Shown here piece by piece: positions 1 to 6,085 of a stretch of 6,152 nt of DNA. The notes beneath the pieces were generated by a model. That model had not been told where the DNA came from. It made no database searches and saw only the letters and a program-made list of their open reading frames with translations. The stretch comes from Oscillospiraceae bacterium (GTDB taxonomy: Bacteria > Bacillota > Clostridia > Oscillospirales > Oscillospiraceae). Position 1 is the stretch's first letter. Every line of letters starts with the position of its first letter. Location: contig JAFYCQ010000070.1 in assembly GCA_017539635.1 (NCBI GenBank), positions 1 through 6,152 on the forward strand, written 5' to 3'. The position numbers and the translations under genes were made by a program.

Positions 1-2
1 TG

Positions 3-317
3 GCCGGCATCGCCATTGCCTCGGCCGTGGCCTCCACGGTAAACGGCGTGCTCCTGGCGCTGCCCCTAAGGCGCCGGGGTCTGGACTTTTTCGACAGGGC
101 GTTTTTCATCGACATGCTGAAAATGGCGCTTTCCGCTGCCGCTACGGGAGTCGCGGCCTACCTCGTTTACCGGTTCCTGGGCGCGGGAAAGCTCCTGTCC
201 TGTATCGTGCCGGCCATAGTGGGCGCGGCTATCTACTTTGCCATGACGACGGCGCTGAAGATCCCGGAAGCCCGGTTTGCTCTCGGTTTTTTGAGCAGAA
301 AGGACAAAAATGCTTGA
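3..317 (+). CDS. murJ: MurJ/MviN-family lipid II (or lipid-linked glycan) flippase, C-terminal fragment
   Basis: Only the last 104 codons are present; the gene starts upstream of the window and the first whole codon is at position 3. The fragment begins with a Gly-Ile-Ala-Ile-Ala-Ser stretch that resembles the GLALATS-type segment of MurJ/MviN proteins. A short Leu-Pro-Leu-Arg-Arg-Arg basic turn follows, then two hydrophobic segments (about positions 117-180 and 192-258 of the DNA) and a basic tail ending in RKDKNA. Family members are 14-helix inner-membrane proteins of the MOP superfamily that flip undecaprenyl-linked precursors outward; these would be the last two helices. The stop codon overlaps the start of the next gene by 8 bp, so the two are probably translated together. 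Next to wall-glycan genes, it could be the housekeeping lipid II flippase or a paralogue dedicated to this polysaccharide. The fragment is too short to decide, so the symbol is tentative. Confidence 0.75.
   Translation, partial: AGIAIASAVASTVNGVLLALPLRRRGLDFFDRAFFIDMLKMALSAAATGVAAYLVYRFLGAGKLLSCIVPAIVGAAIYFAMTTALKIPEARFALGFLSRKDKNA
299..304 (+). promoter_or_regulatory. Ribosome binding site (AAAGGA) for the ligase/polymerase gene
   Basis: AAAGGA lies 5 bases before the ATG at 310, inside the end of the flippase gene. It supports the 310 start, which gives the 8-bp overlap ATGCTTGA. Confidence 0.6.
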
Positions 318-1737
318 AAGTATCAAAAAAAGTCTGATATTCCGCGCTGTTACTGCGGCGGCTCTGTGGTTTGACCGGCTCTGGCATGAAAGCCGGATAG
401 TAAGCTGGGTCTTTTCCGATCTCCACGGCCGGGAAATGTCCCGGGCGAGCGTCATCGCCCGGTTCGGCAGATGGCTCCACAAGCTCCTGTGCTCTGTATT
501 CCGGGCGCTGCGGCTGGATAAGCTCCTCCGGGGCAGCATTTTCAAACGCACCTATCTCTGGTGCGCTGTCACGCTGACCCTGGCTCCCATTCTGCCCACG
601 TCCATAGTCATCGTGCTGTCGGTGCTGTCGGCCTTGTCCCTGTTTCTGCGCTTAGGCTGCGACGAGAACGAGAACATCGCATACGCCCCGGCTAACAAGT
701 TCATAATCCTTTTCATGTTCATTTACATCATCGCCACCTTCACTTCCGTCAACCCCTCGGGGAGCCTGAAGGGCGGCGTGCTGACCGTTTTCTTCGCCCT
801 TTTCTCCATTATCCTGGGAACGGCAGTAAAGTCCCGGCGGCAGCTTGACATTCTGGTCTATCTCATGATCGCAGCGGGAACGCTTGTGGCCGCCTACGGC
901 GTATATCAGTACCTCTTCGGCAGCATGGGGGCGGATTCCTGGATAGACAGCGACATGTTTTCGGAGATAAACAACCGCGTCTATTCCACCCTGCAGAATC
1001 CAAACGTGCTTTCCGAATACCTGCTGCTGATAATCCCCGTGGCCTTTGCCTTCTCCTTTACGGAGAAAAACGTCTGGGTGCGGGTGCTGCTTTTGCTCTG
1101 CTCTTTGGGCATGTGCCTCTGCATGATACTCACCTTCTCCCGGGGCGGCTATCTGGGGCTGCTCATCGCCGCGGCGGTGTTCCTCCTTCTTGCAGACAGG
1201 AGATTCTTCTTCGCCGGCATACTGCTGCTGGCAATAATCGTCCTGGTCATGCCCGGCTCAGTTGTGGAGAGGTTCACGAGCATCGGCGACGTGGGCGACT
1301 CCTCCACCTCCTACCGGGTGTCGATCTGGCACGGCACCATAGCCATGCTGCGGGACTACTGGGTATGCGGCATCGGCCCCGGCACGGCTGCCTTCCAGAA
1401 GGTCTATCCCGTTTACAGCTATTCCGCCGCCGTGGCCCAGCACTCCCACAATCTGTTTTTGCAGATTACCTGCGACTGCGGCGTCTGCGGCACGGCGGCC
1501 TTTATCTTAGCCATGCTGTCCCACTTCCGCTCCGTGGGCGAAAACCTGTTCAAGGGACAAAAGGGGCGCAGCCGGCTGCTGCTCATCGCCTCGTTTTCCT
1601 CTGTCCTGGGCTTTCTGGTCCAGAGCATGACGGACAACTCCTTCTATAATTACCGGGTGCAGCTCATCTTCTGGGCGTTTTTGACCCTCGGCGCTCTCGC
1701 CGGACGGCGGGACGAAATGCCGGAGGTGGCGGAATGA
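310..1737 (+). CDS. O-antigen ligase/polymerase family (Wzy_C/WaaL-like) polytopic membrane protein
   Basis: This 475-residue protein probably polymerises or transfers a lipid-linked glycan on the outer face of the membrane. About 11-12 hydrophobic segments run from residue 84 to 465. The Wzy_C/WaaL signatures are visible: RVYSTLQNPN near 223-232 ahead of a helix, SRGGY at 277-281, and a large predicted extracytoplasmic loop (about 317-382). That loop holds Arg336, Trp340, GIGPG (354-358) and HSHN (378-381). In WaaL enzymes, Arg and His residues in this loop are needed for activity; His380, next to Asn381, is the likely equivalent. The first about 80 residues are an unusual cytoplasmic-looking extension rich in Arg/Lys and Trp, before the first clear helix. 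The start has an AAAGGA site 5 bases upstream, and the stop overlaps the next gene by 4 bp (ATGA). In a Gram-positive context a lipid A ligase role is excluded, so a secondary wall polysaccharide polymerase or ligase is the likely role. Sequence alone cannot separate these two. Confidence 0.88.
   Translation: MLESIKKSLIFRAVTAAALWFDRLWHESRIVSWVFSDLHGREMSRASVIARFGRWLHKLLCSVFRALRLDKLLRGSIFKRTYLWCAVTLTLAPILPTSIVIVLSVLSALSLFLRLGCDENENIAYAPANKFIILFMFIYIIATFTSVNPSGSLKGGVLTVFFALFSIILGTAVKSRRQLDILVYLMIAAGTLVAAYGVYQYLFGSMGADSWIDSDMFSEINNRVYSTLQNPNVLSEYLLLIIPVAFAFSFTEKNVWVRVLLLLCSLGMCLCMILTFSRGGYLGLLIAAAVFLLLADRRFFFAGILLLAIIVLVMPGSVVERFTSIGDVGDSSTSYRVSIWHGTIAMLRDYWVCGIGPGTAAFQKVYPVYSYSAAVAQHSHNLFLQITCDCGVCGTAAFILAMLSHFRSVGENLFKGQKGRSRLLLIASFSSVLGFLVQSMTDNSFYNYRVQLIFWAFLTLGALAGRRDEMPEVAE
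1722..1728 (+). promoter_or_regulatory. Ribosome binding site (GGAGGTG) for the GT4 gene
   Basis: GGAGGTG sits 5 bases before the ATG at 1734, within the last codons of the upstream gene. It is a near-perfect anti-16S match and fixes the start that gives the ATGA overlap. Confidence 0.75.
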
Positions 1738-2858
1738 TAAAGATACTCAACATAATCAGCGACACCAACATCGGCGGCGCCGGGCGGGTGATAGAAAACT
1801 ACCTCTCCTGCCGGGACGAGACAAAATTCGACGTGGCCGTGGCCCTGCCGAAGGGAAGCCTGCTCACCCCCTCCCTTAAAAGGCTGGGAGCCAGGATCTA
1901 CGAGATCGACGGTCTGCGGGACAAGTCCTTTGACTTAAAGGCCGTTTCCGCTCTCAAAAATGTCATAAGGGCGGACGACCCGGACATCGTCCACACCCAC
2001 GGGGCCTTTTCCGGGCGCATAGCGGGAAAGCAGTGCGGAAAAACCGTTGTGGTGACGCGCCACTCGGCCTTCCCCCTGTCGCCTAAGCTGAAAAAATTCC
2101 CATTCAAGCAGATATACACTCATCTGAACGTCAAATACGCCGACCTAATTATAGCCGTCAGCCCCGTCTGCCGGGACTACATCACCGAGGCAGGCGTACC
2201 GAAGAACATGACGGCGGTGCTGATAAACGGCGTGGAGCCGGTGCCCGAGGTGCCGCCGGAAAGAGTTCAGGCGCTCAAAGAGAAGATCGGCGTCCCGGAC
2301 GGCGTTTTCACAGCCGGGATAATCGCGCGGCTGGAGCCCTACAAGGGCCACGCCTGCGTTCTGGAGGCGGTAAAGGAGATAAAGTCCTCCGGCCACGATA
2401 TATGCGTAATCGCTGCCGGCACGGGGTCTCTTCTGGAGGAGCTGAGGGAAAAGACGAAGGCCGAGGGGCTTTCAGACTCGGTGCTCTTCCCCGGCTTTAT
2501 CGAGGACACCCAGGCTCTCTGGCCCCTGCTGGACGCCCAGATAAACGCCTCTTACGTGGAGGCCACCAGCCTGGCCCTGCTGGAGGGCATGAGCGCCGGC
2601 GTCCCTGCAGCCGTAAGCGACTGCGGCGGAAACCCGGACATCATAAAAGACGGAGAGACGGGCTTTATCTTCCCCATGCGGGACGCCCACCGTCTCGCCC
2701 AATGCGTAAGAGCCCTTATAGACGACCCGGACAACACAAAGCGCATGGGACTGAACGCCCGGGTGGAATACGAAAAAAACTACACCGCCCGGGCCTTTTC
2801 CCGGCGGCTTGAGAAAATCTACTTATCACTTACAGGAGGCAGAGATGGAAAACAGTAA
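1734..2858 (+). CDS. GT4-family glycosyltransferase (GT-B fold)
   Basis: This 374-residue enzyme is predicted to transfer a sugar from a nucleotide-sugar donor to a lipid-linked acceptor at the cytoplasmic membrane face, with a retaining mechanism. The N-terminal acceptor-side domain shows the glycine loop NIGGAGRVIENYL (12-24), HTHGAFSGR (87-95) and the domain-closing AVSPVCRDYI (141-150) and LINGVEP (163-169). The C-terminal donor-side Rossmann domain shows IIARLEPYKGH (196-206), AAGTGSL (227-233) and VLFPGF (250-255). It also has the classical EX7E pair, Glu276 and Glu284, within YVEATSLALLEGMSAGVP, followed by DCGGNPDIIKDGETGF. Length is normal for the family and no key motif is missing. 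It overlaps its upstream neighbour by 4 bp and the following DUF4330 gene by 14 bp. Donor and acceptor cannot be read from sequence; the neighbourhood suggests assembly of a cell-wall polysaccharide that is later pyruvylated. Confidence 0.93.
   Translation: MIKILNIISDTNIGGAGRVIENYLSCRDETKFDVAVALPKGSLLTPSLKRLGARIYEIDGLRDKSFDLKAVSALKNVIRADDPDIVHTHGAFSGRIAGKQCGKTVVVTRHSAFPLSPKLKKFPFKQIYTHLNVKYADLIIAVSPVCRDYITEAGVPKNMTAVLINGVEPVPEVPPERVQALKEKIGVPDGVFTAGIIARLEPYKGHACVLEAVKEIKSSGHDICVIAAGTGSLLEELREKTKAEGLSDSVLFPGFIEDTQALWPLLDAQINASYVEATSLALLEGMSAGVPAAVSDCGGNPDIIKDGETGFIFPMRDAHRLAQCVRALIDDPDNTKRMGLNARVEYEKNYTARAFSRRLEKIYLSLTGGRDGKQ
2834..2839 (+). promoter_or_regulatory. Ribosome binding site (AGGAGG) that decides the first DUF4330 start
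   Basis: A consensus AGGAGG lies 5 bases before the ATG at 2845. It falls downstream of the alternative in-frame ATG at 2809, which lacks a good site. This favours the 165-residue form over the 177-residue form. Confidence 0.85.
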
Positions 2859-3342
2859 CGTAAAGGAAAAGCGGAGGCTTTTGACCGCCTTCGACATCGT
2901 AATAATCGCCGTTGTGGTGGTGCTGGCGGCGGCGTTTCTGATCTGGAAGGCCTCCGGAAAAGACGCCTCTCCCATAAGCGGCGGCCCGGTCACCGAAAAC
3001 GTCACCTACACGCTGGAGCTCAACAACCTGCCTGACACGGAGGACATCGCCGTGGGTGACAAGCTGGTGGAAACCGTGAAAAACACGGAGGTCGGCACCA
3101 TCGTTGCCATAGACAGGCTCCCCTACGTCGTCTGGAACACCAATCTGGAGACCGGCGACGTGGTAATGACCGAAACTGAGCTCGAAACGCTTCATCTGCA
3201 TATAGAGGTGCCCTGTACCGTTACGGAATCCTCCGTAAGCACCCAGGCGGGAGAATACGCTCTGCGGGTGGGCAGGTATCTGGGCATTTACGGCCCCGGA
3301 TATTACGGAGCGGGCTATATCATAGCCGTCGAAAGGAGCTGA
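2845..3342 (+). CDS. DUF4330-family membrane-anchored protein, first of a tandem pair
   Basis: This 165-residue protein has unknown function. It has a short basic N-terminus (KEKRR at 7-11), one hydrophobic helix (about 16-34, with FDIVIIAVVVVLAAAFLIW) and then about 130 mostly polar residues. By the positive-inside rule those polar residues should lie outside the cytoplasm. The outer part contains YTLEL near 55-59, a V-G-D-K-L turn at 70-74 and E-V-G-T-I at 82-86. The second DUF4330 gene has matching positions (PGDKI, EMGTI), which supports homology by descent. The C-terminus is rich in Gly/Tyr (GIYGPGYYGAGY). A longer start at 2809 is possible, but the AGGAGG site favours 2845, which also makes both paralogues equal in length. 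The gene overlaps the glycosyltransferase by 14 bp. The match to DUF4330 is weaker than for the next gene and rests partly on that gene. Export, assembly or regulation of the wall glycan is inference only. Confidence 0.75.
   Translation: MENSNVKEKRRLLTAFDIVIIAVVVVLAAAFLIWKASGKDASPISGGPVTENVTYTLELNNLPDTEDIAVGDKLVETVKNTEVGTIVAIDRLPYVVWNTNLETGDVVMTETELETLHLHIEVPCTVTESSVSTQAGEYALRVGRYLGIYGPGYYGAGYIIAVERS
3333..3338 (+). promoter_or_regulatory. Ribosome binding site (AAGGAG) for the second DUF4330 gene
   Basis: AAGGAG at the end of the first DUF4330 gene lies 9 bases before the ATG at 3348. It supports that start and tight coupling between the paralogues. Confidence 0.7.
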
Positions 3343-3347
3343 CAGCC

Positions 3348-3845
3348 ATGAAGGTAATTGATAAAAACGGCCGGTTATTCGGCAAGATAAGCTTTATCGA
3401 CATAATTGTCATCATCGTGGTGATCCTGCTGGCCGCAGGTATTTACCTCCGGTTTTTCGCATTGGAGACCACCGCTTCCGTGGGTCAACCCTCCTCCGGC
3501 ATAAGCTACGAGCTGAAAGTGCCAGGGGTGCGTTCCTTTACAGTGGACGCCGTAAAGCCCGGGGACAAGATATTCAGCACCGACGGCTCCATCGAGATGG
3601 GCACGATCACCGGCGTCAGGACCGAGCCGGCAACTTACTGGGGCTTTACCCTGGACGGCACAGCCGCCAAATGCCAGATAGAGGGGAAATACGACCTCTT
3701 CCTGACGGTGGATGCCGAGGGCCTTATTACAAACAACAGATTCTATATCTCCCGCGTGGCGGAGCTTGAGTCCAATTTCAGCCAGCCCTTTGTGACTAAA
3801 TACGCCTCCTTCACCGGGACCGTAACGGAGATAAACCCGGCATGA
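3348..3845 (+). CDS. DUF4330-family membrane-anchored protein, second of a tandem pair
   Basis: This 165-residue protein opens with IDKNGRLFGKISFIDI, the typical DUF4330 N-terminus: a basic cytoplasmic stub with an R-L-F-G-K motif leading into one transmembrane helix (about 17-36). The remaining about 130 residues are predicted to be extracytoplasmic. They include YELKVPGVRSFTVDAVKPGD (54-73), IEMGTITGV (82-90) and a second half with YDLFLTVDAEG (115-125). No catalytic motif is recognised, and a beta-rich binding or assembly domain is plausible. It starts 5 bp after the first DUF4330 gene and ends with a 4-bp ATGA overlap into the CsaB fusion gene. Family function is unknown to me. Presence beside pyruvyl transferase and glycosyltransferase genes suggests a part in transport, modification or anchoring of the polysaccharide, which is inference. 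Confidence 0.85.
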   Translation: MKVIDKNGRLFGKISFIDIIVIIVVILLAAGIYLRFFALETTASVGQPSSGISYELKVPGVRSFTVDAVKPGDKIFSTDGSIEMGTITGVRTEPATYWGFTLDGTAAKCQIEGKYDLFLTVDAEGLITNNRFYISRVAELESNFSQPFVTKYASFTGTVTEINPA

Positions 3846-6043
3846 AAATCCTGATGGCCACCATGGGGCTGGACATCGGCGGCGCGGAGACGCACATACT
3901 GGAGCTGGCCAAATCCCTGAAGTCCCGCGGGCACGACATCCTTATCGCCTCAAACGGCGGCGTTTACGTCAAAGAGCTGGAAGAGAGCGGCATACGGCAC
4001 ATAAGCGTCCCCATGAACGTGAGAAGCCTGGGGAAAATGCTGGTTTCCTACAAAAAGATGCTGGGGCTCATAAAAGAAGAGCGCCCGGATCTTGTCCATG
4101 CCCATGCCAGGATACCCGCCGTTATCTGCTCCCGGGTCTGCAAAAAGCTCAAGATACCCTTCGTCACCACGGCCCACTGGGTATTTGACGCCTCCGGGCT
4201 GCTGCGCTACCTCACCCGCTGGGGCGACCGTACCGTGGCGGTCTCCGAGGACATAGTAAAATACCTTACGGACAACTACGGCGTGCCCCGGCGCAACATT
4301 TTCGTCACCATCAACGGCATTGACACGGAAAAGTTTTCGCCAGAGGCCTCCGGGGAAAAGATACGCCGGGAGTTCGGCCTGGGCGACGCCCCCGTATTGG
4401 GACACGTATCCCGTCTGGACGATTCCCGGGCGGATGCGGCAAGAGCACTGGTCGCCATCGCCCCGAAGCTTTGCAGGGACATCCCCGGCCTTAAAATACT
4501 CATAACAGGCGGCGGCGACAGCGAAGAGGAGATAAGGTTCGCCGCAGCGGAGGCAAACAAACAGGCCGGATATGACTGCGTGGTCATGACCGGCCCCCGG
4601 TCGGATATAGCCGACATTGTGGCCGCCTGCGACATTTTTCTCGGCGTCTCCAGAGCGGCTTTGGAGGCCATGTCCGCCGGAAAGCCCACGGTGCTTGCGG
4701 GCAACGAGGGTTACGGAGGCATTTTCGACGAGAGCTGTCTCGATTCCGCAATAGATACGAATTTCTGCTGCCGCGGGCTGCCCCCTGTTGACGGTGACAG
4801 GCTTTACACGGACTTATTGAAGCTCTTTTCCCTGCCGGAGCAGGAGAAAAAGGCCCTGAGCGACTACGGCAGAAGCGTCATTCTGGAGCGCTATTCCGTG
4901 GCCCGGATGACGGACGACTATGAAAAGGCCTACGCCTCCGCCCTTAACCGCCGGTACAAAATCGTCATGAGCGGCTATTACGGCTTCGGCAATTCCGGCG
5001 ACGAGGCCATACTCACCTCTATTACGAGAAACCTCTTGGGCGCCTCCGAGGAGCTGGACATCACCGTTCTTTCCAAGGACCCGAAGGACACTAGGGAGAG
5101 ATACGGCTGCGGCGCCGTGAACAGATTCAGCGTCATAAAGGTCCTGAGGGCTCTGAAGGGCTGCGATGTCCTTATTTCCGGCGGCGGCAGCCTTTTGCAG
5201 GACAGGACAAGCACCCGGTCTATCCTCTACTATCTCATGATAATCCGCATGGCCAGGCTCATGGGCAAAAAGGTCATGCTCTATGCCAACGGCATCGGCC
5301 CCGTAGATAAACCGTCAAACCGCCGCCGCGTGCGCCATGCCGTGGAAAAGGCCGACGTAGTCACCCTGCGGGACCGCAGCTCCATGGAGGAACTGCGGCG
5401 CATGGGCGTAACGCGAGAGGATCTGCCGGTAACCGTTGACCCGGTCTTCACCCTCAACAGCTCCGCCTCCCCCGTTATAGACGGCCTTCTGCGGGAGGCC
5501 GGCTTGCCGGAAGACAGGCCGTTTATGGCTGTTTCCGTCCGAAATTGGCCGAACATGGAGGATTTCTGCGAGAGGATAGCAACGATCTGCGACGACATTT
5601 CCGAGAAATACGGTCTTTCCGTCCTCTTTGTGGCGATGCAGGCCCCCGCCGACACCCAGCTCAGCCGGCAGATAATGGAAAAAATGAAAAACGACGCCTT
5701 TATCATCGGGCGTAGAAGCGAGGTGGAAAACCTCATGGGTGTCATAGGCAGGGCGCGGCTGGTGCTGGCCATGCGCCTTCACGCCGTCATTTTCGCCGCC
5801 CGGATGGGGGTGCCGGTGGCGGGGCTCATATATGACCCCAAGATGGAGTACTATCTCAAGATGCTGGACATGCCCTCCGCCGGCATAGTGGAAAAGCTGG
5901 ATGTGGAGACAGCGGAAAAGGTGCTTTCCGACATCGCCGACAACCGGGAAAAGTACGCTGCCGAACTCGCCGCCCTCGCCGGGCGTCTGGAGGCGGCGGC
6001 CCACGAAAACGAGCGGCTGTTCCTTAAATTGCTGGAAAGCTGA
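3842..6043 (+). CDS. csaB: Fused GT4-like glycosyltransferase and CsaB-type polysaccharide pyruvyl transferase
   Basis: This is one uninterrupted 733-residue frame with two enzymes. Residues 1 to about 368 are a GT-B glycosyltransferase: DIGGAETHILELA (11-23), HAHARIP (86-92), AVSEDIVKYL (133-142), TINGID (156-161), HVSRLDDSR (188-196), ITGGGD (221-226) and a RAALEAMSAGKP segment (271-282). The first glutamate of the usual EX7E pair is absent (Leu267), while Glu275 remains. From about 372, with almost no linker, comes a CsaB/polysaccharide pyruvyl transferase domain: SGYYGFGNSGDEAIL (377-391), SGGGSLLQD (446-454), YANGIGP (481-487), VTVDPVF (530-536), SVRNW (565-569), MRLHA (644-648) and GLIYDPKMEYYL (661-672). 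The RLH motif (645-647) corresponds to essential residues in the yeast pyruvyltransferase Pvg1. CsaB uses phosphoenolpyruvate to add ketal-pyruvate to secondary wall polysaccharide, which SLH-domain proteins bind. The C-terminus (about 690-733) is helical and Glu/Ala/Leu-rich. The start overlaps the DUF4330 stop (ATGA), with a modest GGAG at 3827-3830, 11 bases upstream. A separate CsaB start at the internal ATG at 4967 has no ribosome binding site, so a true fusion is favoured. Confidence 0.92.
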   Translation: MKILMATMGLDIGGAETHILELAKSLKSRGHDILIASNGGVYVKELEESGIRHISVPMNVRSLGKMLVSYKKMLGLIKEERPDLVHAHARIPAVICSRVCKKLKIPFVTTAHWVFDASGLLRYLTRWGDRTVAVSEDIVKYLTDNYGVPRRNIFVTINGIDTEKFSPEASGEKIRREFGLGDAPVLGHVSRLDDSRADAARALVAIAPKLCRDIPGLKILITGGGDSEEEIRFAAAEANKQAGYDCVVMTGPRSDIADIVAACDIFLGVSRAALEAMSAGKPTVLAGNEGYGGIFDESCLDSAIDTNFCCRGLPPVDGDRLYTDLLKLFSLPEQEKKALSDYGRSVILERYSVARMTDDYEKAYASALNRRYKIVMSGYYGFGNSGDEAILTSITRNLLGASEELDITVLSKDPKDTRERYGCGAVNRFSVIKVLRALKGCDVLISGGGSLLQDRTSTRSILYYLMIIRMARLMGKKVMLYANGIGPVDKPSNRRRVRHAVEKADVVTLRDRSSMEELRRMGVTREDLPVTVDPVFTLNSSASPVIDGLLREAGLPEDRPFMAVSVRNWPNMEDFCERIATICDDISEKYGLSVLFVAMQAPADTQLSRQIMEKMKNDAFIIGRRSEVENLMGVIGRARLVLAMRLHAVIFAARMGVPVAGLIYDPKMEYYLKMLDMPSAGIVEKLDVETAEKVLSDIADNREKYAAELAALAGRLEAAAHENERLFLKLLES

Positions 6044-6085
6044 AAAAAACACGCTGAAAGCCCTGAGGTTTTCAGCGTGTTTTTT
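6044..6085. terminator. Strong intrinsic terminator, probably bidirectional
   Basis: It begins directly after the csaB fusion stop codon. The left arm at 6044-6059 (A6 then CACGCTGAAA) pairs perfectly with the right arm at 6070-6085 (TTTCAGCGTG then T6). The stem extends by G6060-T6069, C6061-G6068 and C6062-G6067 to a four-base loop, CTGA (6063-6066). A tracts on one side and T tracts on the other make it functional in both directions. It ends the plus-strand operon and would also serve the convergent minus-strand frame. Confidence 0.93.

Noticed and set aside
66..551. Minus-strand open frame (161 codons) across the flippase and ligase genes
   Set aside because: It is antisense to two genes with recognised motifs, has low-complexity Arg/Ser composition, and has no recognisable domain.
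1113..1649. Plus-strand overlapping frame (178 codons) inside the ligase/polymerase gene
   Set aside because: It is a shifted frame of a clear membrane protein; the product is Arg/His/Pro-rich with no motif.
2809..2844. Upstream ATG extending the first DUF4330 protein by 12 residues
   Set aside because: No good ribosome binding site precedes 2809, whereas AGGAGG sits 5 bases before the ATG at 2845. The shorter form also has the usual basic-stub-then-helix layout.
3950..4405. Minus-strand open frame (151 codons) opposite the fused glycosyltransferase
   Set aside because: It is antisense to conserved GT-B motifs with shadow-like composition.
4967..6043. Separate csaB gene starting at the internal ATG at 4967
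   Set aside because: No ribosome binding site precedes it, the ATG falls inside the first strand of the domain rather than before it, and the frame from 3842 is unbroken.
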